64,000 nucleotides of DNA from DATBVX01 sp963695985 (lineage in GTDB: Bacteria; Pseudomonadota; Gammaproteobacteria; Steroidobacterales; Steroidobacteraceae): NCBI GenBank assembly GCA_963695985.1, contig CAVOIC010000012.1, forward strand, positions 186,001 to 250,000, in the 5' to 3' direction. The notes beneath the pieces are model-generated. The model worked only from the letters and a program-made list of their open reading frames with translations, was not told the DNA's origin and searched no databases. The translations under genes and the position numbers were made by a program. How positions within the stretch are numbered: the first letter of the stretch is position 1; each line of letters begins with the position of its first letter. Shown here in pieces: positions 1-8,318 of this stretch.

Positions 1-116
1 AACTTATTTCACAGAATCGCGGTGACGCAGTGCAGCAGGCGTTGTCTCCACTCATAGACCCCGTATCGTATGCCCCGGGGCCAGCCTCAAAGCCGGGGGG
101 CAATCGGGAACCTTGA
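1..116 (+). CDS. C-terminal end of an upstream gene (partial)
   Basis: An open frame enters from the left edge (first whole codon at base 3) and ends at TGA 114-116, giving the last 37 codons of a possible gene. The tail is rich in Pro, Gly and Ala and shows no domain. The reason to believe it is its stop, which overlaps the TTG start of the next gene as TTGA (113-116). The same kind of overlap (ATGA, GTGA) recurs at many gene junctions in this window. Function cannot be judged from this fragment. Confidence 0.4.
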   Translation, partial: LISQNRGDAVQQALSPLIDPVSYAPGPASKPGGNREP

Positions 117-2206
117 AACCGCCGCCAGAAGGACTGCAGGCACCTGTGGAAAGCGACCCGAAACCGACGCCCGAAGACCCCGCAATCGCCAGGATCGCGG
201 CGCAGATGTTGGCGGCCGGCGAGTCGATAGACCTGCTGGCGCTCACTTCAGACCGCAATCTGCTCACAACTCTGCGCGAAGCCGCCGGCAATTCACGGCG
301 CGTGCTCGACGCCGCGACGCCGCAGCAGGCGGCGGAGCTGATGATGGGCGGGCGTGTGGGCGTCATCGTGGTGGACACGCTGGCCACGGGTGAGGACTCC
401 GCCTCTTTCTGCGAGCAACTACGCGTCCAGTTCCCGGACCTCGTGCTCATCGTTGCCGGGACCACCGACGATCAGACGCAGCTCATCAAGCACGTCACCT
501 CCGGTGACATCTATCGCTTTCTGCACAAGCCGGTCTCGCCGCCGCGAGTGAAACAGTTCGTCGAAGCCGGGCTGCGGCGCCACCTGGAGGGCCGCACGTT
601 CACACCGGCCGATATCGCTCCGCCGCGCCGGCCCTGGGCGCTGCCGACCTTGTTCACCGGGATCGTGCTGGCGGTCATCGCCGCCACTGCCGCCGCATTT
701 TTCCTTCTCAGGGGTGAGCAGCGTGATGATCGCGTGCCGCCCACTGTTGAAAGAACCGCACCCGCGCCTGTCAGCACGGCGCCTGCCGGACGGCAGCCGA
801 CCGCAGCTGCGCCTGCTTCGCCTTTGAAGTCAGTGGCGCCCGACGCCGGTGAGCCGAGCGCAACTCTCGCAGCAGCCGCGGCGGCGTTCGACGCCGGCCG
901 ATTGACTGCGCCCGCGGGCAGCAGTGCTCTCGATCTGTACCGGCGCGTGCTGTCGGCTCATCCGGCCAACGCCGACGCCGAGGCGGGTCTCGACCGGATC
1001 GCCGACCAGCTCCTGACCAGCGCCGAGACCGCGATGCTCGAGGAGCGCATCGACGATGCGGCGCGCGCCATCGAGGACGCACGCGCGGTCCGGCCCAATA
1101 ACATGCGGCTCGCCTTTCTCAGCGCACAGCTCGGCAAGGAGCGCGAGCGACATCTGATCTCCCTGGCGAGGCAGGCGGCCGACAGCGGCAACCTTGCGCG
1201 CGCCGAGAGCCTGCTCGACCGCGCCGCGCAGGATCAGACGAGCGTCTCGCCGCTCCTGGCCCAGGCGCGCCGCGAGATCGTGCAGCGGCGCGTCGGCACG
1301 AACGCGGAGAGTCTGCTCAAGCGGGCCAACGAACGGCTGCAGCAGGACAAGCTCATCGCGCCGGAAGGCGATAGCGCCGAGACTTACATCCTCGCCGCGC
1401 TCGCCGCCGATCCCGCGAACCTGACTGCACGGCAGGCGCGCCGCACGCTGGCCGACCAGGCCCTGGCGAAGGCAAGACAGGCCATCGACGCCGCAGACTT
1501 TGCCGCCGCCGCACTGTGGTTGACCCACGCCGACGCACTCGGCGCTAACGTGCGCCGCGCGCAGCGCGATCTGGAGCAGGCGCGCCAGAGCAGCGCCCGC
1601 TCACAGCAGCAGGCGCAAGTCATCGCGCGACTCGATGAGCGCATCCACCAAGGAATGCTGATGTCGCCGGAGCGAGACAGCGCTGCGTACTACTGGCGCG
1701 AGCTCAAGAGCACTGACCCGCAGAACGCGCGTCTGCAACCCGCGTTGCAGAGCATCGGCGCGGGTCTCGCACAGCAATCACAGGCGAGTCTCGGCAAGGG
1801 CGAGATCGCCGCTGCGCAAGGCGCGCTGGACGAAGCGAAGGCGCTGGGATTCTCTTCGGCAGCGCTCACGACACTCGAACAGCAGATCGCTTCGGCCCGG
1901 GAACACGCCGCTTTCATGGACAATGTCATCAGCGCCGGAACGCTGGCGCGCGATACGTATGTCGAGCCGCGCTATCCGGGGGCGGCACAACGCAAGGGCG
2001 TCTCGGGCTGGGTGGAGGTCGACTTCACCGTGGCAGTGGATGGCGGTGTGAAGGACGTCAGCGTGAGTCGCGCGGATCCGCCGGGTGTCTTTGATGAGGC
2101 GGGCATCAAGGCCGTATCGCAGTGGCGCTATCGCCCGGTCATGCACAACGGCCGTGCCGTCGAGCAGCGCGCGCGTGTGAGGTTGCGCTTCGCGCTCCAG
2201 CAATAG
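113..2206 (+). CDS. Receiver-like / transmembrane / TonB C-terminal fusion protein
   Basis: 697 residues. Residues about 40-157 resemble a response-regulator receiver, with VVD (D88) at the phospho-acceptor position and HKP (K139) as the conserved Lys. The N-terminal acidic pair is reduced to one Asp (D47), so phosphorylation is uncertain. One transmembrane helix follows (about 177-199), then about 400 residues of Ala-rich helical, TPR-like sequence with repeated segments. The last 78 residues form a TonB C-terminal domain (YPGAAQRKGVSGWVEV onward). The likely topology is a cytoplasmic receiver and a periplasmic TonB part, suggesting energy transduction or envelope linkage under signal control. 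TTG 113 is the first possible start after an in-frame stop at 23-25, and it overlaps the preceding stop. The domain calls are from motifs; the role is inference. Confidence 0.8.
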   Translation: MKPPPEGLQAPVESDPKPTPEDPAIARIAAQMLAAGESIDLLALTSDRNLLTTLREAAGNSRRVLDAATPQQAAELMMGGRVGVIVVDTLATGEDSASFCEQLRVQFPDLVLIVAGTTDDQTQLIKHVTSGDIYRFLHKPVSPPRVKQFVEAGLRRHLEGRTFTPADIAPPRRPWALPTLFTGIVLAVIAATAAAFFLLRGEQRDDRVPPTVERTAPAPVSTAPAGRQPTAAAPASPLKSVAPDAGEPSATLAAAAAAFDAGRLTAPAGSSALDLYRRVLSAHPANADAEAGLDRIADQLLTSAETAMLEERIDDAARAIEDARAVRPNNMRLAFLSAQLGKERERHLISLARQAADSGNLARAESLLDRAAQDQTSVSPLLAQARREIVQRRVGTNAESLLKRANERLQQDKLIAPEGDSAETYILAALAADPANLTARQARRTLADQALAKARQAIDAADFAAAALWLTHADALGANVRRAQRDLEQARQSSARSQQQAQVIARLDERIHQGMLMSPERDSAAYYWRELKSTDPQNARLQPALQSIGAGLAQQSQASLGKGEIAAAQGALDEAKALGFSSAALTTLEQQIASAREHAAFMDNVISAGTLARDTYVEPRYPGAAQRKGVSGWVEVDFTVAVDGGVKDVSVSRADPPGVFDEAGIKAVSQWRYRPVMHNGRAVEQRARVRLRFALQQ

Positions 2207-2235
2207 GCGCAGAGATTCCTCGCGCTTGCGGCGCG

Positions 2236-4521
2236 TCAGGCCTTGGCCGACCGTCGCAAGAGCTCGGGCGCAAGAGGCAGGCGTCGCACACGGATCCCGC
2301 GCGCAGCGAAGATCGCGTTCGCCAGCGCCGGCGCCAGCGGCGGCAGCGGACATTCACCCATGCCCACCGGGTCACGCTCGCTAGGAACGATCCAGGTCGC
2401 AACCTCCGTCGGTGCCTCAGCCATGCGCAGCAGCGGGTAGTCATTGAAATTCACCTGCACGACTTGCCCCTCGCGGATCGTGATCTCGGGGTGCAGCGCG
2501 TGCGAGAGCCCGTCGACGATCCCGCTCTGCATCTGTGCTTCGACCCCCAGGGGATTCACCGCGCGCCCGCAGTCCACCGCGCCTGTCACTTTGTGCACCC
2601 GCACGCTTCCGTGAGCGTCCACTTCCGCTTCGACGACGTGCGCGACGTAACCGCCGAACGTGAAGTGCCCGGCAATGCCGCGGCCATGACCTGCGGGCAG
2701 CGGCTTACCCCACTCGCCCTTCTCGGCGGCGAGCCTGAGCACAGCGGCGAGGCGCCCTGTGTCGAAGACGGGTCCACCGTGCTGTTCGTACTTCAACTCG
2801 CGGCCGCTGCCGAGCAGCGCGAGGCGCAATGCAAGCGGATCCTGTTTCAGCGCGCTCGCGATTTCGTCGAGGAAAGACTGCACCACGAACGCATTCGCCG
2901 TATGCGCCGGCGCGCGCCACGAACCGCGCGCCGCACCCGAGCGCATCGAGTGGTATTCGAGGCGGTAGTTCGGCACCAGGCCGGCAGGAAAATCATCCGG
3001 GTAGAGTTCGGACGTCCAGTCGTCTTCGGGATTCACGTCATCGCGGCGGTAGTATTTCGAGGCGCTCGCGAGCCGGTGCGTCCAGGCCACGAGACGGCCC
3101 TGAGCATCGAACCCCGCGCGCAACTCGTGCAGTCCCGCCGGACGATAGAAGTCATTGCGCAGATCGTCTTCGCGCGTCCACACCACTTGCACTGGCGCTT
3201 TCACCGCCTTCGACACCAACACCGCCTCGGCCACGTAGTCTGCTGTCAGCCGCCGGCCGAAGCCGCCGCCGAGACGCGTCATGCGCACGTCGATGTTCAG
3301 ACGGTCGAGTCCGGTCAGGCGCGCCGCCATCCGTGAGGCGCTGCCCGGCATCTGAATCGGCCCGATGATCTCGCAGCGATTCGCCTGCACCCAGGCGACG
3401 CAATTCTGCGGTTCCAGCGTGCAGTGACTCACGTAGGGCAGCCAGTAGCGTGCCTGGAAGGCTCGCGCTGCGCCGGCAAGAGCGGCGTTGAAGTCGCCGT
3501 CGTTACGCACGACCTTGCCCGGCTTTTCCAGGGCCGCCGTGCACTGCTGTTCGAAGGCCGCCGTGTTCTCGTCCGCGAACGGACCCGGCGTCCACTTGAC
3601 CTTGAGTCGCTCACGCCCTTGCATCGCGGCCCAGGTCGAATCGGCCACGACGGCGACGGCTGCAGCCAAGATCGTGTACGGCCTATCCCCCGGCTCGGCA
3701 TCGAGGCGCACGACCTGTCGTACACCGGGGACCTTCAGGGTTTCACTGGCATCGTAGCTCGCGATACCGCCGTCGAATGACGGACAGCGCGCGAGCACCG
3801 CATGCAGGAGACCGGGCAGACGCGCGTCGATGCCAAATCCCGCGCCGCCGGTCACGATCTCGCGCGCATCGACGAGGCGTGTCGGCTTGCCGATGATGCG
3901 AAACGTCGCGGGATCCTTGAGCTTCGGTGCCGTCGCGGGTGGCTTGAGCACCGCGGCCGCCGATGCAAGCTCGCCGTAACTTGCGGAGCGGCCGCTCGCG
4001 CGATGGACGACGCGGCCGGGCTCGGTCGTGCATACGCTCGCATCGACCTGCCAGCGCCGGGCTGCGGCCAGGATCAGCATTTCGCGGGCCCGCGCACCGA
4101 CTTGGCGCAGCAGTAACCAGTTCTCGCTGACGCTGGTGCTGCCGCCCGCACCCTGGCTGACGCCGTCGTATTTCCACGTGTACCCCTCCCCTGCGGGGTT
4201 ACGCATGATGCCGAGCGGCATCTGCTCGACGCGCACGTCGCGCCACTCGACGTCGAGCTCCTCGGCGATGAGCATCGGGAGCGAGGTGCGCACGCCCTGA
4301 CCCATGTCGGGATTGGGTGCGCCCAGAGTCACCTTGCCGTCCGGGTCGATACGCACGAAGTAACCGAGCTGGCCACCCGCGGTCCCCGGTTGGCCCGATT
4401 CCTCCGCTGCGCCCAGGCCGACCAGCAGGCCGCCGCCCGCGGCGACTGAAACGCGCAGGAAATCGCGCCGGCTCATTCCCGGCGCCACCTGCGCCCCAGC
4501 CGCCGCAACCGTGCGACTCAT
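2236..4521 (-). CDS. Tat-exported molybdopterin dehydrogenase, large subunit (IorB-like)
   Basis: 761 residues, xanthine-oxidase family. The N-terminus has a twin-arginine signal (SRRDFLRVSVAAGGG), so the folded Mo-cofactor protein is probably exported to the periplasm. It resembles isoquinoline 1-oxidoreductase beta subunits and aldehyde dehydrogenase large subunits. The near-C-terminal GMGECPLPP carries the catalytic Glu expected in this family, and GGGFGRR is a typical pterin-binding glycine-rich stretch. Such subunits need a two-[2Fe-2S] partner and usually an electron-accepting cytochrome; neither is adjacent. The only candidate partner in the window lies at 19862-20329. ATG 4521 is preferred to an in-frame TTG at 4536 because the Tat signal then has normal length. 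It lies 11 bases after the LytTR regulator's stop, so the two are probably co-transcribed. Substrate unknown. Confidence 0.85.
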   Translation of the reverse strand: MSRTVAAAGAQVAPGMSRRDFLRVSVAAGGGLLVGLGAAEESGQPGTAGGQLGYFVRIDPDGKVTLGAPNPDMGQGVRTSLPMLIAEELDVEWRDVRVEQMPLGIMRNPAGEGYTWKYDGVSQGAGGSTSVSENWLLLRQVGARAREMLILAAARRWQVDASVCTTEPGRVVHRASGRSASYGELASAAAVLKPPATAPKLKDPATFRIIGKPTRLVDAREIVTGGAGFGIDARLPGLLHAVLARCPSFDGGIASYDASETLKVPGVRQVVRLDAEPGDRPYTILAAAVAVVADSTWAAMQGRERLKVKWTPGPFADENTAAFEQQCTAALEKPGKVVRNDGDFNAALAGAARAFQARYWLPYVSHCTLEPQNCVAWVQANRCEIIGPIQMPGSASRMAARLTGLDRLNIDVRMTRLGGGFGRRLTADYVAEAVLVSKAVKAPVQVVWTREDDLRNDFYRPAGLHELRAGFDAQGRLVAWTHRLASASKYYRRDDVNPEDDWTSELYPDDFPAGLVPNYRLEYHSMRSGAARGSWRAPAHTANAFVVQSFLDEIASALKQDPLALRLALLGSGRELKYEQHGGPVFDTGRLAAVLRLAAEKGEWGKPLPAGHGRGIAGHFTFGGYVAHVVEAEVDAHGSVRVHKVTGAVDCGRAVNPLGVEAQMQSGIVDGLSHALHPEITIREGQVVQVNFNDYPLLRMAEAPTEVATWIVPSERDPVGMGECPLPPLAPALANAIFAARGIRVRRLPLAPELLRRSAKA

Positions 4522-4532
4522 GTGCGACTCAC

Positions 4533-5342
4533 TCAAAGGCGTCCGCTGTTGATGTAGTTGACCACGCGCCGTCGATACGCACGACCGGACGTGAATTTCG
4601 AGCCGTTCGCTAAGGTGACTTCGTAGTCACCGTAGAGCTGGCGCGCCATCTCGCGGACGTGGCGCGTATTGATGATGACGGAGCGGTGAATGCGCAGGAA
4701 CATGGTCGGGTCGAGAAGCGATTCGGCCTGCTGCATCCCGCAACGGAGCAGGTAGCGATCGCTGCCGACATGCAGGGTGATGTAGTTGCGGCTGGCTTCC
4801 ACCGCGTGCACGTCGCCCGGATCGACAAAAATGTAGCGGTCGTTCTTCTCCGCGACGATGCGCTTCGGACCGGTTCCGGGAAGCGCGCCCTGCATGTTGC
4901 CCAGGATCTGCCGCACGGCGGCGTGCACGTGCGCGCGTACGTCACTGCCTGCGGGACTGGAGAGACGCGAACGCGCCCGCTCCACCGCGGCATGAAAGCG
5001 CTCCCGGTCGAAGGGCTTGAGCAGGTAGTCAACCGCGTTGAGCTCGAACGCATCCACGGCGTATTGATCGTAGGCCGTGACGAAGATCACGAGCGGCATG
5101 CTCTCGCGCCCGATCTTCTCGATGACCTCGAGCCCGTTCACGCGCCGCATCTGCACGTCGAGAAAGACCAGGTCCGGCCGCAGCGCCGCGATGCGCTTGA
5201 CGGCTTCGGCGCCGTAGCGGCATTCGCCCACGATCTCGATGTCGCTTTCCAGGCCACAGTAGTCCTTCAGGGTCTGGCGCGCGATCGGCTCATCGTCCAC
5301 GATCAGCGTGCGGATCCTGGTGTCGGTGTTCGCGGTATTCAT
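4533..5342 (-). CDS. LytTR-family response regulator
   Basis: 269 residues. A receiver domain occupies about 10-130, with acidic residues D16/D17, phospho-acceptor D62 (VFLDVQM) and the conserved Lys in LLKPFD. A C-terminal LytTR DNA-binding domain covers about 165-267 (FLRIHRSVIIN region). This is the AlgR/YehT/BtsR architecture. Its ATG overlaps the stop of the upstream sensor kinase (ATGA, 5339-5342), so the pair is translationally coupled. The molybdo-dehydrogenase gene follows 11 bases downstream and may be a target or functional partner. Confidence 0.92.
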   Translation of the reverse strand: MNTANTDTRIRTLIVDDEPIARQTLKDYCGLESDIEIVGECRYGAEAVKRIAALRPDLVFLDVQMRRVNGLEVIEKIGRESMPLVIFVTAYDQYAVDAFELNAVDYLLKPFDRERFHAAVERARSRLSSPAGSDVRAHVHAAVRQILGNMQGALPGTGPKRIVAEKNDRYIFVDPGDVHAVEASRNYITLHVGSDRYLLRCGMQQAESLLDPTMFLRIHRSVIINTRHVREMARQLYGDYEVTLANGSKFTSGRAYRRRVVNYINSGRL

Positions 5343-6604
5343 GCCAGAACTCCCTCCCGATACGGAATGCGCAGCAGCGCGAGGAATCCGCCCTCGTGCG
5401 GCGCGCTGAATTCCAAAGTGAAATTGTCACCGTACAGCGCCCGCAGCCGCTGGCGCGTGTTGCCGGTGCCGATGTGGGCGCCCGAACCCTCGCCTTCGGC
5501 GTCGGAGCTCCCGGTGTTGTGCACGCTGAGCTCCAGCCAGCGCTCCAGCCGCCGTGAATCGATCACCTGGCGCGCTTCGATGCTGACGTGGACGCGCTCT
5601 TCTTCCTCGGCCGCCCCGTGGACTACCGCGTTTTCGGCCAGCGGCTGCAGGATCAGGCTCGGCACCATCGCATCCTGCACGACGGCGTCGACGCGGATCG
5701 TGAAGCGCAGTCGATCGGGGAATCGCAGCTGCTGAATCTCGAGGTAATTGCGCACGAAGTCGATTTCGCGCGCGAGCGGCACCAGGTCCGCGTCGCTGTC
5801 GCGCAGAGTGCGACGCAGCAGGTCGCCGAGGCGCACGATGATCTGTCGCGCCACCGCTGGCCGCGTGTCGATGAGGCCGCTCACCGAATGCAGCGTGTTG
5901 AACAGGAAGTGTGGATGCAGCTGCATGCGCAGCGCGTGCAGGCGCGCGCGCAGATTTTCGTGCTCGAGCTGCGTCAGGCGCAGCCGGTGATCGCGCAGGT
6001 CCAGGTAGGTGCGTACGCCGAGAATCAGCACCAGCCCGAACCAGTAGGAAATGAAGAAGTCCGGGACGCTAACGAGCAGGATGCCCGAGTGCAGCCATTC
6101 CTGGAGCTGTTCGCCAAAGGCGCCATCGCTCGTGAGCATCGTCGGCAGCCATTTGAGCTGCGGTTCGGTCAGATCGATGCTCAGCGTCAGCACCGGCGTC
6201 GCGAGCGCAGCGAAGGTCGTCGCCAGCGCCACGTGCCCGAGACCCGCCAGCCAGCGCCGTCGCTGAGGCCAGCCGATGGCAAGCGCCAGCCGGTAGAACA
6301 CGATCAGGATGAAGAAGAGAAACGCGTGCTGCAGCGTGCGTTCGAGCGGCTCGGCGATACGCACGTCAGGAACCGCGGCAACCCGCACCGCGTAGCCCAA
6401 CACACGCGTGGCGGTCATCAGCAGCCAGAACGGGATCGTGGTCCACAGGATCACCGGCCACGCCGGTTGGCTCGAAGCAGCCAGCGCGACGCTGTGCGCG
6501 GGCGTTACGAGTTCAGGCTCGGGCGGCGCTGCGGGGGTAGCGTGGCCGGACGCGGGGGCAGGCTCCGCGGCATCGAGCAGAAGCGGCCTGACTTCGGCAC
6601 TCAC
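5339..6604 (-). CDS. LytS/YehU-type membrane sensor histidine kinase
   Basis: 421 residues from GTG 6604; an in-frame TTG at 6661 would add 19 basic residues and looks less likely. At least four hydrophobic segments lie near residues 50-69, 91-111, 122-143 and 172-196. A coiled stretch then leads into the His_kinase signature HPHFLFN (about 230-236), typical of the LytS family, followed by an HATPase domain with QPLAENAVVHG. No separate extracellular sensor domain is visible, so sensing probably occurs in or near the membrane. It is the first gene of a leftward unit: kinase, LytTR regulator, molybdo-dehydrogenase. Confidence 0.88.
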   Translation of the reverse strand: MSAEVRPLLLDAAEPAPASGHATPAAPPEPELVTPAHSVALAASSQPAWPVILWTTIPFWLLMTATRVLGYAVRVAAVPDVRIAEPLERTLQHAFLFFILIVFYRLALAIGWPQRRRWLAGLGHVALATTFAALATPVLTLSIDLTEPQLKWLPTMLTSDGAFGEQLQEWLHSGILLVSVPDFFISYWFGLVLILGVRTYLDLRDHRLRLTQLEHENLRARLHALRMQLHPHFLFNTLHSVSGLIDTRPAVARQIIVRLGDLLRRTLRDSDADLVPLAREIDFVRNYLEIQQLRFPDRLRFTIRVDAVVQDAMVPSLILQPLAENAVVHGAAEEEERVHVSIEARQVIDSRRLERWLELSVHNTGSSDAEGEGSGAHIGTGNTRQRLRALYGDNFTLEFSAPHEGGFLALLRIPYREGVLA

Positions 6605-7004
6605 GCGCGTGGGCCAGCCTGCATGCAGACGTGTCCGTGGACGCCGCGACGCCGCGTGCAAATTGGCTTCAATGGGGTATCACTCAAGCCAACCTCTTGC
6701 AGGAGGACTCGGCGTCGCAGCGTCCTCGGAAACGTTGCTCTTGATGGATGCGACCGCGCGTGGATTGGTTGCATGGTGGGTGCAAAAAGTTCCTCCAGCA
6801 CAACTACCTTGTATACACAGCTCGGCCAACCCCCAGCCTGGGACAGTTGCGTGACGACTCAATACTGGCGGGACGAGAGGCCCTTGCCGTGGGACCAACG
6901 GTTCGAAGCGGCTGCCGACCGGCCTCACCACGGGTCGAGGGAACACGCGTCTGCGCCGTTGTGTGGCAGCGTCGGCGCTGCCGCCAACCTCCTCCGTCGC
7001 CCGT
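6605..7004. other. Intergenic region upstream of the sensor kinase
   Basis: About 400 bases between the kinase start and the stop of the transporter to the right; both genes read leftward. No convincing gene was found on either strand: the open frames have no domain and run into neighbours. It should hold the kinase promoter. The one clear structure is the inverted repeat at 6663-6692. Confidence 0.5.
6663..6692. promoter_or_regulatory. Inverted repeat TTGGCTT-N16-AAGCCAA upstream of the kinase
   Basis: TTGGCTT (6663-6669) and AAGCCAA (6686-6692) are perfect 7-base inverted copies separated by 16 bases. The inner edge is about 59 bases upstream of the GTG start at 6604. Position and symmetry suit a regulator site. 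LytTR regulators more often bind direct repeats, so the protein that would bind is unknown. Confidence 0.35.
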
Positions 7005-8318
7005 TCACTGCTTCGAAGCGGCTGCTGTCGCTCCCACTGGCTGTTCCTCATGGCGCCGGGCAAGCCGCAGGCCCACCAGCGCCCACACCAGCGCGAGGCC
7101 TGCACCGACCAGCGAGAGCGTTGCAAATGACATATTGCTGGCCTTGAGGGCGCCACGCACCTGGGCCGAAAGGGCATCGCCGCCACGATAGACCACGACG
7201 TCGATGAAGTTCTTCGCCTTGTACTTCGTCTCGGTATCCACCGAGGTGAACAGGATTTCCCGCCCGGGCCGCGTGAGCGCGTACTCGCCAGCGCGGCGGA
7301 CGATCATCACGATGGCCAGCACCCAGAAGTTCCCGACCAGCGCCAGCGTGAGGAAACCACCCAGCATTGCCAGGGGCACCGACACCAATAACACGGCGAC
7401 GCCGAGCTTCGATGCAATGCGGCCGGTGAAGAACAGCTGCGTAACCAGGGTCAGCGCCTGCACGACGAAGTCGATGCGGGCGAACACCTGCGTGCGATCG
7501 TCTTCGTTCGGAAACGCTTCCTTCACCAGGCGCAGCTGGTCGAAGTACAGGAATGTCGTCACGGAGGCGAGCAGCAGCACGAACAGGCTGAAGCCCATGA
7601 GATATGGGGAGCGGAATACACGCGTGATCCCGGCAAAGGGGTTGCCGCCGATCGGTCGTTCCGGGCTCGACGGATCGGTGCCCGGCCTCTTCGGCTGGAG
7701 ACGCCACAACCGCAGCAGGATCACCTGGCAGAGAATGGCGACCGCAAACAGGCTCGCGGAGGTGACGAGCACACCGGTACGACCGGTCCACGCGATGAGC
7801 AAGTCCGTGGCCAGCGGCGCAATGAGGCCCCCGAGGGTGCCGCCTGCCGCGATCACGCCGAACAGTCGCTTCGCCTGCTCGGGGCTGCTGCGATCCACCA
7901 TCAGCGTCCAGAACACCGACACCACGAACAGGTTGAAGATGCTGATCCACACGTAGAAAAAACGCGCGGCGGCGAGATTGCCCGGATCTGCGTTCATCTC
8001 GCCGGCCAGCACCAGGAGCGATCCGCCAAAAAGGGCGTACACCGCCGCCAACACTGCGGCACGCGGCAGGAGCGAGCAGGCAAGACCGTAGACCGGGATC
8101 ACGGCGATCGAGCCCAACCACGTGGCGACGAACAGGTCCTGAACTTCTTTCTCGCCGAGCACGGTGCCGATGGTTTCGCGCACCGGCCGCAGCATGAAAT
8201 AACCGCACAGCACGCAGAAGAACAGAATGAAAGCGGCCGCGACCGCAGGGCGTTCCTCTGGCTCGATCCGCGCCAGACGCTGCAGGACTTGCGCCGCCGG
8301 CGACAGTTCCACGCTCAC
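7005..8318 (-). CDS. TlcC-like / NTP-NDP exchange transporter family membrane protein
   Basis: 437 residues with about eleven to twelve hydrophobic helices. The N-terminal part (GYFMLRPVRETIG) and the central VDRSSPEQAKRLFG segment resemble bacterial proteins annotated as MFS or nucleotide-exchange (TlcC-like) transporters. Free-living relatives have no established substrate, so nucleotide transport should not be assumed. The start is GTG 8318, overlapping the aldo/keto reductase stop as GTGA (8315-8318), which indicates coupled translation after the reductase. Confidence 0.7.
   Translation of the reverse strand: MSVELSPAAQVLQRLARIEPEERPAVAAAFILFFCVLCGYFMLRPVRETIGTVLGEKEVQDLFVATWLGSIAVIPVYGLACSLLPRAAVLAAVYALFGGSLLVLAGEMNADPGNLAAARFFYVWISIFNLFVVSVFWTLMVDRSSPEQAKRLFGVIAAGGTLGGLIAPLATDLLIAWTGRTGVLVTSASLFAVAILCQVILLRLWRLQPKRPGTDPSSPERPIGGNPFAGITRVFRSPYLMGFSLFVLLLASVTTFLYFDQLRLVKEAFPNEDDRTQVFARIDFVVQALTLVTQLFFTGRIASKLGVAVLLVSVPLAMLGGFLTLALVGNFWVLAIVMIVRRAGEYALTRPGREILFTSVDTETKYKAKNFIDVVVYRGGDALSAQVRGALKASNMSFATLSLVGAGLALVWALVGLRLARRHEEQPVGATAAASKQ

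Noticed and set aside
5588..7147. 519-codon plus-strand frame opposite the sensor kinase and its upstream region
   Set aside because: Antisense to HPHFLFN and HATPase motifs. The composition is that of a shadow frame (Gln, Arg and His), and it crosses a gene boundary.
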